A stretch of 64,000 bases of DNA from UBA6224 sp963730375 (GTDB lineage: Bacteria; Patescibacteriota; Saccharimonadia; Saccharimonadales; UBA4665), in NCBI GenBank assembly GCA_963730375.1, contig CAVSRJ010000001.1:1-64000 (forward strand). The letters are read 5' to 3'. The translations under genes and the position numbers were made by a program. The notes below the pieces were generated by a model that did not search any database, was not told the origin of the DNA, and saw only the letters and a program-made list of their open reading frames with translations. Positions 1-8,903 of this stretch are shown piece after piece; the first letter of the stretch is position 1, and every line of letters begins with the position of its first letter.

Positions 1-398
1 TAACAGGTGTAGTCACCACCCCGGGTCATACCCAAACTGTTGTAGCGCCCCGCTAACACCTCGTTACCGACTGGGGTGTACACCAACACTTCGCTATGGC
101 CTCTGCCCCGCAGAATTGCTGTCGCGGCGACGTATAACTCACTGGTTACATCCGCATTATTTTCTACCACTGTGAATCGATATAACCAGGCCACGCGACC
201 GTCCTCGATAATCGATATGGAACCACGCAACTCTCCATCGTCTTCATATACCAATATCGCTTCGGGATCGTGTGCAATCTTATCCGCTAACCGCTCGCGG
301 CTATCGCGTGCTTCGTCAAACACGCCACCGTACCACTCCTGGTGCTGATACAGCGTCTTGAGCTTGTCATAATCGTCATCCTGATAGCTTCTAATCAT
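1..398 (-). CDS. GNAT-family N-acetyltransferase (partial, 3' end outside window)
   Basis: The reading frame stays open from an ATG at 398 to the window edge, giving about 132 residues. It starts M-I-R-S-Y-Q-D-D-D-Y-D-K-L, a typical GNAT opening. It contains an R-G-R-G-H segment in the position of the acetyl-CoA-binding R/Q-x-x-G-x-G motif, and a late Y-N-S-L-G-M-T-R-G-G-D-Y stretch like the GNAT C-terminal 'G(F/M)' strand. The start overlaps the hydrolase stop by 8 bases, so the two are translationally coupled. Substrate cannot be predicted. The family call is inferred from motifs only. Confidence 0.7.
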   Translation of the reverse strand, partial: MIRSYQDDDYDKLKTLYQHQEWYGGVFDEARDSRERLADKIAHDPEAILVYEDDGELRGSISIIEDGRVAWLYRFTVVENNADVTSELYVAATAILRGRGHSEVLVYTPVGNEVLAGRYNSLGMTRGGDYTC

Positions 399-954
399 GA
401 CTGACCGCCAATAGCGATGTTAGGAGTGGGAATTCTCGATACGGCTGATTGAACGAACCCGAACCCATATGACCTTGCCCGAAGGCAACGATGAGTGGTG
501 ACTGCAACGCTTTTGCTGCATCGCGAGCTTGTTCATCGGTACATTTCCAGGGGTCATTGTCAGAATTGATGAACACAAATTGCTGTGCCATGGGCCTCGT
601 GGACTGCCAGTCAAAGCCATCGGGCGGCAGCATACTGCCGGCCTCTTCGGCCAGCTTTTTGTAGTACCCCGCCACTAACACCACCTGCTTCACGGGAACT
701 TGAAACGTCGGCAGCATGCTCAATATGAGTGGGCACGCCGATGAGTGTGCGACGATAATCGTCTGCTCGTTAGTGGATGGCATGTACTGCCGCAAGAACG
801 CGGTAGTCTCGGTCAAGCTCGGGTTGTCGGTGTTTGGTAATGCTGGCCACCATACCTGGTAACCATGCTTTTCCAGGTACGATTTGACGTCCGCAAACCA
901 AAAATAGTCCGTGTCACTCCCGCCGGTACCGTGCAATAATATGGCCTGTTTCAT
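391..954 (-). CDS. Alpha/beta hydrolase, RBBP9/YdeN-type serine hydrolase
   Basis: The protein has 187 residues, the usual size of the small RBBP9/YdeN hydrolases. An N-terminal L-L-H-G-T-G-G oxyanion segment is followed by a nucleophile elbow A-H-S-S-A (Ser71), an acid loop S-D-N-D-P-W (Asp134) and a catalytic G-Q-G-H-M-G (His162). Together these form a complete Ser-Asp-His triad. There is no signal peptide, so it is cytoplasmic. A TATACT box sits 7 bases before the ATG, which suggests a leaderless transcript that also carries the GNAT gene. The natural ester or amide substrate is unknown. Confidence 0.85.
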   Translation of the reverse strand: MKQAILLHGTGGSDTDYFWFADVKSYLEKHGYQVWWPALPNTDNPSLTETTAFLRQYMPSTNEQTIIVAHSSACPLILSMLPTFQVPVKQVVLVAGYYKKLAEEAGSMLPPDGFDWQSTRPMAQQFVFINSDNDPWKCTDEQARDAAKALQSPLIVAFGQGHMGSGSFNQPYREFPLLTSLLAVSHD

Positions 955-972
955 GCCCTCAAGTATAGCACC

Positions 973-1167
973 CTACGAGTTGTAGCCGTCGAGGGGGAAC
1001 CCTGGTAATGTTCGCCAATCTTCTGGGGTCTGCGGCCGTTCAAACTCCATGAATTCACCGTCCATAACGACTGTCGTGACAACCATCAAGCCCAACATTT
1101 GCTTTTTCAGAACGCTGTATGGTGGTGCTTCGTTCTCTAGCGGCACGTCATGCTCAGGATCTGTCAT
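973..1167 (-). CDS. Hypothetical small protein, 64 aa
   Basis: This short acidic protein has a central hydrophobic stretch (L-G-L-M-V-V-T-T-V-V-M) and a Pro-rich C-terminus ending P-L-D-G-Y-N-S. The hydrophobic part is too short and too flanked by charge to call a membrane helix with confidence. A TAGCGT hexamer 6 bases before the ATG could be a weak -10 box. I do not recognise the family. It lies between the hydrolase and a divergent hypothetical gene. Confidence 0.5.
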   Translation of the reverse strand: MTDPEHDVPLENEAPPYSVLKKQMLGLMVVTTVVMDGEFMEFERPQTPEDWRTLPGFPLDGYNS

Positions 1168-1247
1168 ACCTTAACGCTATCCCCAGCAGATATATTAGTC
1201 AACCATATGGACTTTGGCTGTCCCCCTACCGTGCTACCATACAGTAC

Positions 1248-2036
1248 ATGAGTGAGTCCTACCGCCCAGATGTCACCCGCGCCGAAGCGCGCGCCCTGTT
1301 AGTAGACTTAAAGAAGTTCGCGTTTTCTCTGAGCCCCGAGTTTGAGCGCGCTGAAACCGCCGGCATCGAGTCAACGCGAACGGTGCTACATGACGATCCT
1401 GTACCAAAAGAACTCCTGTTGACGATGGAACCTGACTTCGCTAAGACAACGTTCGGTTTTAAGGCATGGCGTGTCCCGCCAGTGCGCCGAAAAAGGTCGT
1501 TTGGCTATCGTATTTGGACGACCGTGGAACAATCCTTGCACGGCCTCGACCCTACATCGCTACAGCTAATAGAAGAATATAACCCGGAAAATACAGTGTT
1601 CCTAGACACCATCACCGAGGGAGCTCTAACCGAGGAACGTAAGGCCGAGTTCGACCTATCAGATCACGAACTTCGGACGATTAGCCCAATTGTCACCCGC
1701 ACACTGCGCCTGAATAGCGAAGCATTCGCAGACGGTAGCATTGTCGTTTATCGAAGCACGACTGATGAGATTCTGAGCGAATCGAACTATGGCTTACTCG
1801 GGGACGAGCCAGAGGAAAATTTGCACAGCACCGCTGTAAAGCCTGTAACTGTTTCAAACGATATTGAACATGAACGAATCAGCCCAACAGACGGCGAACA
1901 CACAGAGAAACTGTTCTGGGAGGCGGTCGAACCGGTCAAAGAGCAGTTCGACTCGGGAGGAGTGCCATACATGTCTGCCGTACACCAAATTCGCTATATT
2001 CTGCAAGGTCTGCGAGCCGAAAAGTACGGTATATAA
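1248..2036 (+). CDS. Hypothetical protein, 262 aa
   Basis: The ATG at 1248 is preferred over an in-frame start 43 codons upstream because a TACCAT -10 box lies exactly 7 bases in front of it, the spacing seen throughout this window. The product begins M-S-E-S-Y-R-P-D. It is soluble and acidic, with no membrane segment or signal peptide. No catalytic motif is visible. It faces the 147-residue gene in convergent orientation, with 4 bases between the stops. Function unknown. Confidence 0.7.
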   Translation: MSESYRPDVTRAEARALLVDLKKFAFSLSPEFERAETAGIESTRTVLHDDPVPKELLLTMEPDFAKTTFGFKAWRVPPVRRKRSFGYRIWTTVEQSLHGLDPTSLQLIEEYNPENTVFLDTITEGALTEERKAEFDLSDHELRTISPIVTRTLRLNSEAFADGSIVVYRSTTDEILSESNYGLLGDEPEENLHSTAVKPVTVSNDIEHERISPTDGEHTEKLFWEAVEPVKEQFDSGGVPYMSAVHQIRYILQGLRAEKYGI

Positions 2037-2040
2037 CCGA

Positions 2041-2484
2041 TTACTCCCCGCCCCTCGCCATCATTCGAATGAGATATTGCACCATACCGTCCGACCACGG
2101 CGAGTCGATGTCTGCTGCCCGCAGATCATAAAACGTCTTTGCCTCGCCTGGTAACTCGTCCTTATCGCAATACCAGAGGCTGTATTCGTGACCAGTCCCT
2201 GCGCCACTCAGGGCAAACGTTGCCAACCGACTAAATCCATAGGCATCCCGAGAGCCATCGGCATGAGAGGGGGAACATGTCACACGAACGTCCAGTCGCG
2301 TCACCTGTCGTGATGATTGATCAACAGCATGGAATATTGCAGTAGCCTCAGTGCCCAGATCATCAGAGGTGCCGTAGGTAAATACTCTGCACGCTTGTTC
2401 TCTCAGTTGTGCCATGCTCTCCTGGAGTGGAATGCCGGTTTCGACCAGTAAATCGCCGTCGCTTCCGTGATGCTCTGCCGTCAT
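2041..2484 (-). CDS. Hypothetical protein, 147 aa
   Basis: A soluble protein with mixed alpha/beta composition and no recognisable motif. A TACAAT box lies 23 bases before the ATG, so unlike most neighbours it should carry a short leader. It ends four bases from the convergent 262-residue gene. Function unknown. Confidence 0.6.
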   Translation of the reverse strand: MTAEHHGSDGDLLVETGIPLQESMAQLREQACRVFTYGTSDDLGTEATAIFHAVDQSSRQVTRLDVRVTCSPSHADGSRDAYGFSRLATFALSGAGTGHEYSLWYCDKDELPGEAKTFYDLRAADIDSPWSDGMVQYLIRMMARGGE

Positions 2485-2539
2485 GCTGTTAGTCTCTTAA
2501 TGTTGCCATTGTAGTCTGCGAACACATTTTTGCAAACTG

Positions 2540-2956
2540 CTACAGCCGGAAGTCTTCGATGAGCCAAGGATGCTGGTTGAGGTCAGAGTATCGAATCCAG
2601 GTTGGCGTTATGGCAAAATAGGCGATGCCTTCGCGGTCTGCCCACTTTTTGGCGCGCGGGTTTTTGGCAAAGTACGCTGCCTGCGCTGCCTGCAGCTCGT
2701 CGCCTGCCAGTTCGCGCGCCTGCCCTTCCAGCTGCACGGTAATACTATCATCCCAACCAATCACCACCGCCACGTCAGGATTCGTCTGCAAGTTGTGATA
2801 TTTGCGTGACGAGGTCAGCGTATCGATGATAAGCGTGCCATCATCCAGTTCACCGAATTCCACGACTGCAGCTTCTGGCTTGCCCTCCGGCGACACGGTG
2901 GCAATAGTCATAATGTCATGCTTACGCACAAAGTTCAGCACTTCCTCAAGTTTCAT
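2540..2956 (-). CDS. Pyridoxamine 5'-phosphate oxidase-like FMN-binding protein
   Basis: The 138-residue protein has the split-barrel pattern of the PNPOx-like flavoproteins. The N-terminal strand reads M-T-I-A-T-V-S-P-E-G-K-P-E-A-A-V-V, then T-S-S-R-K-Y-H-N-L-Q-T-N-P-D-V-A-V-V-I-G, the typical phosphate-binding R/K and 'N-P-x-V-A' elements. An F-A-I-T-P-T-W-I-R-Y-S-D segment ends the barrel. Such proteins bind FMN or F420 and reduce small molecules; true vitamin B6 oxidase activity is not implied. TATGAT lies 6 bases before the ATG, so the mRNA is probably leaderless. Confidence 0.85.
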   Translation of the reverse strand: MKLEEVLNFVRKHDIMTIATVSPEGKPEAAVVEFGELDDGTLIIDTLTSSRKYHNLQTNPDVAVVIGWDDSITVQLEGQARELAGDELQAAQAAYFAKNPRAKKWADREGIAYFAITPTWIRYSDLNQHPWLIEDFRL

Positions 2957-3139
2957 ACCATGATCATACCACTACACTGTTGGATTGTCGGCTTTTGCAT
3001 CTCGGAGGGTAAGGAGCCCGCGGAAAATAGGACTGGCGCTGGCCCAGTTTGGTTCTGCCTCACCGTGTGCGCGGCATACGTGGCGAAAAACTTGGCTTGT
3101 AACGACGTACGTATGGTACGTTCGGTGTCTATGGATCTT

Positions 3140-4696
3140 TTATTTCCTCTCGCCGTACAAATGACGGTGTGCGCCCAAGAATAATGCGCGCGCGTCGTCC
3201 CATGTTGGTTTCGACTCGCCGTGTGCCCGAAACTCATAGGCTGCTTCGGTCTGCTGGTCAAAAGGCAACTCAGAACCTGGTATGGGATACTGTGCTGGCC
3301 GCTCGTGACGCCATAGTTCAAATATCCTACCATCGTCGACGATAAACAGCGCCGTGCGACGTTTATCTCCGTCAAGCGAGCCGTTTGCGATAGTCGGTTC
3401 GGCCATCCAGGTGGCGCGAACCAATTGTTTCCGCCGCTCCCCTTCTCCGCCAAAGTCAGCCACAAAGCCAACTTGTTGATCACGAAACTTTTTCCGTGGC
3501 TCTGGTATGAACAGCTGCTGCATAGTGTCATCAAGCACCTCTAGTACCTCTTGTGATGGTGGGAACTGGCCTACTAATTCTTCGAGGGTGGTGACGCCCC
3601 TGACCTGACGCTGGAGTCGTGGCTGCATACTCGGGAATGAAATTGCTGCCTCGATAGCACCAGATCGCAGCAAATCTATCGGCACCCACATGGTGCCAGA
3701 TGCAAGACTTTTCGTAATAAATGGCTCCCTAACTTGCCAATCATTGGGCCGATCGTATTCCGTAAGCTCTGGTGGCAAAGGTTCTTCGCCCATCTCTATA
3801 CGGTCAGCGCGCTCAAATTCGCCCGCATCGTACAACTTAAGCAATAGTGCGGATAATGAGGGGGGTTCTCCGATGGCATTTGGGTACTCGACGACGTCCG
3901 CTATCTGTCGTCGTTGCATGTCAACAAATTCCTCAAAGTATTGGTCGCCTCGTGGATTGTACGAAAGTCCTTGGTCGGGCTGTGCTTGGTAGCGACCACT
4001 TGGCGTCGTAATCGCAATCTCGACTTGTGCTCCGTGCGCCCTCGCTTCATTCAGGTCTGCGAGTTCTACGGTAATCTCGCAACGTTCGCGGTCGCGTATT
4101 AATGGCAGACCATCTTCGCCGACCTCTTCCCACGGATACAAGTGCGGTTTCCATATGGCACCGATCGGCATACCCTGCTCGTCAGCTAGTGACCGTATGA
4201 AGCCATAATCGTCACGCTCTTTGAAGTGCTTCAGGCTACCGAACACGCTTAAACCCCACACAGCGCCATCCTTGGTTCTAATGATGCGACGAGGTGTGCG
4301 GAATCGTAGTCCATTGTCGTCTTCGATAATCTGCACACCTTCGAATAGTGGATAGTCACCAGTACCGTCAGCGTACTCCAGGCGACGCGGCATTCGCTCA
4401 TCTGCGACATCGTCAGGTGAATAAGCCGCTTGCTCAGCCTGCAGGTCATAATCGCGACACAGTTGATCTGTCTGCCGCCACTCTTCTTCAGTAGAACGAG
4501 CTTCATCAGGCTCTGGGGCTGGCATCGTTCGCATTTCGGCATACACTTCTGGGTCATTATCCAAATAGAAATCATCTGGGTCAAACATATCGTAACCCGT
4601 CGAAGCATTGAGATTTTCGGCAATCTCTGCACCTACGCGTGAACGATACTGCTCTTCTGGCACCCAACGTACCTCGCCATGTTCTTGTTCGCTCAT
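3140..4696 (-). CDS. Hypothetical acidic protein, 518 aa
   Basis: A long, strongly acidic soluble protein starting M-S-E-Q-E-H-G-E-V-R-W-V. It is rich in Asp, Glu, Arg and Pro, and has no signal peptide or membrane segment. I see no catalytic signature. Near the C-terminus there is a barrel-like stretch (T-A-L-F-I-V-D-D-G-R-I-F-E-L-W-R-H-E). A CATAAT -10 preceded by TGG lies 6 bases before the ATG. The 183-base gap after its stop holds an imperfect palindrome around ACGTACGTATGGTACGT (3103-3121) and no gene. Probably lineage-specific. Confidence 0.7.
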   Translation of the reverse strand: MSEQEHGEVRWVPEEQYRSRVGAEIAENLNASTGYDMFDPDDFYLDNDPEVYAEMRTMPAPEPDEARSTEEEWRQTDQLCRDYDLQAEQAAYSPDDVADERMPRRLEYADGTGDYPLFEGVQIIEDDNGLRFRTPRRIIRTKDGAVWGLSVFGSLKHFKERDDYGFIRSLADEQGMPIGAIWKPHLYPWEEVGEDGLPLIRDRERCEITVELADLNEARAHGAQVEIAITTPSGRYQAQPDQGLSYNPRGDQYFEEFVDMQRRQIADVVEYPNAIGEPPSLSALLLKLYDAGEFERADRIEMGEEPLPPELTEYDRPNDWQVREPFITKSLASGTMWVPIDLLRSGAIEAAISFPSMQPRLQRQVRGVTTLEELVGQFPPSQEVLEVLDDTMQQLFIPEPRKKFRDQQVGFVADFGGEGERRKQLVRATWMAEPTIANGSLDGDKRRTALFIVDDGRIFELWRHERPAQYPIPGSELPFDQQTEAAYEFRAHGESKPTWDDARALFLGAHRHLYGERK

Positions 4697-4744
4697 GGCT
4701 GAATTATGCCAGAAGCCGTAGCACTACCAAAGCATGAGCATGCG

Positions 4745-6503
4745 CTACCAGCCGCCGCCTCCGCCACCGCCGCCTCCGCCGCCGGAGAAGCCACCACCGC
4801 CAGAGCCTCCCGAGCTAGAGCTGCTTGGCTGCGCATACGATACACTGTTCGAGAAGCTGGTCATGGCTGTCGTGAAGACTGCTGCATTAAAGGCAGTGCG
4901 TCCCACATACCAGTCTGGTTGCGTGCCGGCCGTCTCGTAGTACGCGCCCAGTTGTTTGTTCCAATCTTTTTCTATACCAAACAATACGGCATACGGCAGC
5001 ACCCGCTCGTACAGCTTCACCAACTGAGATGGGTCGTCAGGATTCACTGCGCCAACCTTTGCTGCGCCCTCTGGGCTTTGCAGCATGCGCAGTCGATCAG
5101 TCTCGGCCACGGAGATGTAGTGCATGAGTCCCAGTAGATAGCGTCGCAGCTCCGCACCTCTGTCGGTCAGCGGCCACAGAATCATGCCCAACACATATGT
5201 CACCACGCCCACCACGAAGTATGGCGGCAACACCAAGCCTACCGCGAGTAATATGGCGCCGGTTTTTTTATAACGCTTGGTTAGTGCTTCATCTTTGGCG
5301 CGCATATTGTACTCACCGCGAATACGCTTTTGCAAATCACCCTCATTGTTGCTGATGCGCTTATAGAACGACGTGCTCTTGCGCAGTGATGACATGCTCA
5401 TACGCGAGCCAACCTCAGTCTTGCCATCGAAAAGGTCTCGCACTAGCTCGGCTTCTTCCCATTTCAGGTCATCGATTGGTTTGGCGATTTCCAAATCATA
5501 CTCAGCCTTTTTCCAGAATGATTTCTCGCGTGTTTGGTATATCTTCAGATAGTGCCGCACCGCCAGATCGATAATCTGTGCCGTCATGGCCTTGGCGGTG
5601 CCACTGAGTACGTGAGCCGACAGTGTCACGCTGGCATCCTTGGGGGGCAGATATTCAGGGACGATGGTCACGGTGTCCTTCGTGCGGTTACTGGCTCGAT
5701 ACCACCGGACAATTGCCACCACAATCATTATGATGGCCACCGGTATGCTCACTATCACTGCAATAATCCAAAAAGCTAGGAGAATTTCCCAGATCGTTTG
5801 CTGGTACTCGGTGAATGTGTGCGGCTGAAAGCCGACGGCGAGTGTCACGTTTTGCCCGGCAGCCAGGTTGTCGGCAGTAAGTGGTAAAGGTATTACCGTT
5901 TTGCTGCAATGTACAGTTGCCCTGCTGCCCCTCGTAGCCTTGGTAGCATGAGGTTTTGCCGGTCAGGGCTGAGGCGGCAGCATCGTCCACCGCCAGCGTC
6001 ACATCCAGGTGGTCTATCGGCACCCGCCAGTCCAATCCGTTGGTATCCCAGTAGAATTCATCATCATTGGTGTTGCTGAAGTAGGCGGTCACGTCACGTT
6101 GCGTATATATCAAGTCATACGTCACACTGCCGTGCACGTACTTGTTTGGGTCACCAATCCGCACGACAGTGTTGCCGCCGTTTTCGTACGTTGTGTACGG
6201 TGCTGACTGGGGGTCCGGATTGTCGCCGCCATACGTCACCGACGTTATCGACAGATTGGTTGGGTGGCCATGGTAGCTGTTAGGTATAGCGCGCTCTATG
6301 CCGTGGTTTTGGTCAGTCTGAGGGAACTCTGCGGTGATGTTCTCGGTTGTTTGTAGCACGGAGTGCCCGACACTGTCCTTGCTCAATTGATAGTCGATCG
6401 TGTAGTTCGTGATGGTAAAGTCATTCACGCCGGCAGCGGCGTGGCCGCCAATGCCTGTGGCAATCAGTAGCGCCACAGCCAGCACACTCAGAAGTTTCTT
6501 CAT
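4745..6503 (-). pseudogene. DUF2207-type predicted membrane protein, interrupted by one frameshift
   Basis: Two consecutive frames together make one DUF2207 protein of about 580 residues. The upstream part (from the ATG at 6503) has a signal peptide (K-K-L-L-S-V-L-A-V-A-L-L-I-A-T-G) and the extracellular domain with N-Y-T-I-D-Y-Q-L and E-N-I-T-A-E-F-P. It is in frame down to N-T-F-T-T. Near 5876-5884 one extra base shifts the frame. Reading resumes as T-A-D-N-L-A-A-G-Q-N-V-T-L-A-V-G-F. The second part has a membrane helix and two more hydrophobic segments. It ends in the Ser/Gly tail (G-G-G-G-F-S-G-G-G-G-G...W) typical of the family. No -1 slippery heptamer is visible. It may be a real mutation, a sequencing error or, less likely, a +1 recoding site. 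The promoter and 5' leader carry copy 1 of the 23-base repeat. Confidence 0.8.
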
Positions 6504-6504
6504 A

Positions 6505-6530
6505 CCCTGCCCCGTTTATTGTTTTATCAT
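6505..6530 (-). repeat. 23-base leader element, copy 1
   Basis: Read on the minus strand, GATAAAACAATAAACGGGG followed by CAGG lies directly between the TATGAT -10 box and the ATG of the DUF2207 gene, so it would form most of the 5' leader. One base differs from copies 2 and 3. Confidence 0.75.
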
Positions 6531-6592
6531 AGCACTGTGCGCGAACCGGTAATACTAGCCTGACGTCTGAAATATGTTGTATTATCTCTTTA

Positions 6593-7315
6593 ATGGCTGG
6601 AGAGACAAAGACATTTATACGCTCGATGGAGCGCTGGACAGCTTTGAAACAAGATGGCAACCTTAGTGTCCCTGAGAGCGAAGGTGTAACTGCTGTTATC
6701 GCAAATCCACACTGGGGAGAGATAGATACAGACTCCACGATTTCCCCATCAGATGCGCATGAAGCATCCTTGCGTATTCAACATGAGGGGCACCACTTGG
6801 CATGGATGCTAAGTAACCGTGGTGTCTTTGTGGAACTGTTAGAGGAGGCGACTTGCACAGACATGGATTCGGTGCTTGGTAACGAGAATATCGCCAGCGT
6901 GATTACTATAGGCCATGGAAATATCAGTTCTCTCAATGCGCGCTGTGATTGTGAGATAACTCATCATGCCGATCTATACGACTGGGAAGATGTCGCTTCC
7001 AGCGCCACCCATTTAAAACAAGGTGGCTGGGAACAACGCCAGTGTGGCGGCTTGAGCCGAAAATTTCCCGTCCCAATGGGTGCGTTTGCAGTAACAGATG
7101 CACGCAAGGTACGAGCTGCTATCGGCTACTTTTTTGACCCACCACACCCGGAAGACGAACAATGGAACGCATTATTACAACCTGTCTCAGAGTATGCTGC
7201 ACTGGACTTCAGCCACATCAAAGCGTTGGGGCACCTGGGTGCAATCACCGAAGGAAAAGCGCGCCACCCGTTCGAACAAGAGTCCAGCGATGGCCTCACC
7301 CACACCGCTTCATAA
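6593..7315 (+). CDS. Hypothetical protein, 240 aa
   Basis: A soluble protein with a His/Cys-rich middle (A-R-C-D-C-E-I-T-H-H-A-D-L-Y-D-W). Together with the H-E-G-H-H-L-A-W and G-H-G-N segments this could bind a metal. No known family is apparent. TATTAT lies 7 bases before the ATG (leaderless pattern). It is divergent from the DUF2207 gene. Its stop is followed at once by copy 2 of the 23-base repeat. Its coordinates and start are secure; the function is not. Confidence 0.7.
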   Translation: MAGETKTFIRSMERWTALKQDGNLSVPESEGVTAVIANPHWGEIDTDSTISPSDAHEASLRIQHEGHHLAWMLSNRGVFVELLEEATCTDMDSVLGNENIASVITIGHGNISSLNARCDCEITHHADLYDWEDVASSATHLKQGGWEQRQCGGLSRKFPVPMGAFAVTDARKVRAAIGYFFDPPHPEDEQWNALLQPVSEYAALDFSHIKALGHLGAITEGKARHPFEQESSDGLTHTAS

Positions 7316-7316
7316 C

Positions 7317-7339
7317 CCTGCCCCGTTTATGGTTTTATC
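7317..7339 (-). repeat. 23-base leader element, copy 2 (orphan)
   Basis: Identical over 23 bases to copy 3 and one base different from copy 1. On the minus strand it reads into ATG-AAG like the other two copies, but here only a five-codon frame follows (M-K-R-C-G-stop), inside the 3' end of the opposing gene. It lies between two convergent gene ends, so it cannot be a leader of a normal gene. Confidence 0.75.
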
Positions 7340-7347
7340 GTAACAAA

Positions 7348-8328
7348 TCAGGCAATGCCCAGCTCTTTTGCGATGGCGTCGTCAATCTCAACTTCCCCCT
7401 CTGATAGTGCATGCTCGTAGCAAGTCTGTGCCTTTTCGCCTGGCAAACGAATCGATTCACCTTTTCTGGTGCGTGCAGCTTTAATCTTTTGGAGCATGTC
7501 AGAAACGTTAGATTTGAATGCGTCACGATCAACCAGGAGTTCTGGATCAATTGCCATGATACATGTGCCCCACTCCTCCCCAAACGTTTGATTGTCTACC
7601 CAGGCACTACTTGCGAGTGGTCCGGCCAACGTCTCTACAATCATGGCAAAGCCCGCACCCTTATAACTTTTGTCAAATGGCAAGATAGCGCCATCCATTG
7701 CAGCAGCCGGGTCAGTCGTAAGCTCACCGTCTTTATCCATTGCTACACCCTCTGGTATTTCGAGGCCTTGGGCTTTCGCCAGTACGAGGCCATAAAATGT
7801 CATCGCTGAGGTTGCACCGTCAAAAACGAGTGGCGAACCTGCAGTTGGAAATCCAACCCCGATAGGATTCGTGCCAAATATAGGCTGAATGCTACCGAAT
7901 CCAGCTGTCGCTGCCGGCGACCGGCTACACATGACACCAATCAAGTCATGCTTTGCAATTTTCTCGACGTAGAAGGCCTGGGCTCCGTTGCTCGAAAAGG
8001 TATTGTGTATACCGACCAATCCAAAACCATGCTGACGTGCTTTTTCAATTGCTACGTCCGTTCCAATCTGTGCGACTAGCGGCGCGGGGCTAGCCCCCGC
8101 GTCAATAAGCTGTGACAGCTTGGTATCACGCTCCACTTTCATATCGTACTGCGGCACAACATCCTGGATGGGTCCAGTACCGGTCATCTTTACGATGCCC
8201 TGGGTCTTATTACCAGTAGCCTCCGCCCATATAAAATACTCAGCAACTTCGCGAGCCTGATCGTCAGTCATATTTTTGGATAATATTTTTGTTACTTGGT
8301 CGCGCAACAATTCTATGGATATCTTCAT
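7348..8328 (-). CDS. Malate/L-lactate dehydrogenase family (Ldh2/YlbC/MDH2-type) NAD(P)-dependent oxidoreductase
   Basis: The 326-residue protein matches the type 2 malate/L-lactate dehydrogenase family in length and order of motifs. The N-terminus has the helical D-D-Q-A-R-E-V-A-E segment. The conserved F-G-L-V-G-I-H-N-T-F-S-S-N-G-A-Q-A-F-Y and G-F-G-S-I-Q-P-I-F-G-T-N-P-I-G-V-G-F-P sequences of the NAD-binding core follow. Then come G-P-L-A-S-S-A-W-V and an Arg-x-x-Lys-Gly-Glu C-terminus. Members reduce 2-oxoacids such as pyruvate, oxaloacetate or ureidoglycolate-type substrates; which one applies here is unclear. In a probably fermentative cell it could regenerate NAD+. The leader carries copy 3 of the 23-base repeat after a TATGAT box. 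Confidence 0.88.
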   Translation of the reverse strand: MKISIELLRDQVTKILSKNMTDDQAREVAEYFIWAEATGNKTQGIVKMTGTGPIQDVVPQYDMKVERDTKLSQLIDAGASPAPLVAQIGTDVAIEKARQHGFGLVGIHNTFSSNGAQAFYVEKIAKHDLIGVMCSRSPAATAGFGSIQPIFGTNPIGVGFPTAGSPLVFDGATSAMTFYGLVLAKAQGLEIPEGVAMDKDGELTTDPAAAMDGAILPFDKSYKGAGFAMIVETLAGPLASSAWVDNQTFGEEWGTCIMAIDPELLVDRDAFKSNVSDMLQKIKAARTRKGESIRLPGEKAQTCYEHALSEGEVEIDDAIAKELGIA

Positions 8329-8331
8329 GAA

Positions 8332-8354
8332 CCTGCCCCGTTTATGGTTTTATC
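8332..8354 (-). repeat. 23-base leader element, copy 3
   Basis: Identical to copy 2. On the minus strand it begins inside the TATGAT -10 box and ends three bases before the dehydrogenase ATG, forming the whole 5' leader. The G-G-G-G-C-A-G-G end could act as a weak Shine-Dalgarno. Confidence 0.75.
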
Positions 8355-8397
8355 ATATCAGAGATATCGGGGAGTATTGATGAATAAGTGCGCTAGG

Positions 8398-8859
8398 CTA
8401 CTTGTCGATAGCAACCAGCTCATAATACGGAACATCGCCAGGCATGCCACCAACACGCTCGCCTGTGGCAAAATCTTCGGTGCCGCTTGGTCCGTCGACT
8501 TCTTCGGGGGTAAATATGTGACCATATCGAGCCATCATCTCACCCTCAGATAGTTTTAGCAGGTCATAGCGAGCGTCCCAGCCCGGACCCGGACCTTTTT
8601 CGGTGGAGTGGGCAAAGTAACTTCGCAGCGTGTGGTACTCAGGGACCATCTGCTCGGATTGCTCGTCCCAGACTTCACGACCAGTAGACACTTTGTGATA
8701 CTCGAACTTTTTCCCTTCCATGACGACAACCCTACCCTCGTACGGGGCTTCTGGCTCTTGCTCGGCGGGGTTATCTGGTAAGACTGAGGATCTCGTCGCC
8801 AGACGAGCCACGTCCTTGGGTATAAAAGATTCAGATGTTCTTTTTGTTTTTTCTGACAC
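8398..8859 (-). CDS. Hypothetical protein, 153 aa
   Basis: A charged soluble protein starting at a GTG (M-S-E-K-T-K-R-T). TATTAT lies 6 bases before that GTG. An AGCAT/ATGCT inverted repeat (8869-8881) overlaps the promoter region and might be an operator. No family is recognised; the body is rich in Glu, Gly and Pro with no membrane segment. Confidence 0.65.
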   Translation of the reverse strand: MSEKTKRTSESFIPKDVARLATRSSVLPDNPAEQEPEAPYEGRVVVMEGKKFEYHKVSTGREVWDEQSEQMVPEYHTLRSYFAHSTEKGPGPGWDARYDLLKLSEGEMMARYGHIFTPEEVDGPSGTEDFATGERVGGMPGDVPYYELVAIDK

Positions 8860-8903
8860 GAAAATATAATAGCATATAATGCTAATGTTTTCAACTGGCC
8901 ACC

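Noticed and set aside
76..348. 90-codon plus-strand frame at the window start
   Set aside because: Lies opposite the GNAT gene, which has clear family motifs.
2957..3139. tRNA or small RNA gene in the gap
   Set aside because: No T-arm or acceptor pairing found on either strand.
2953..3534. 193-codon minus frame
   Set aside because: Overlaps the well-supported 518-residue gene in another frame and has a low-quality composition.
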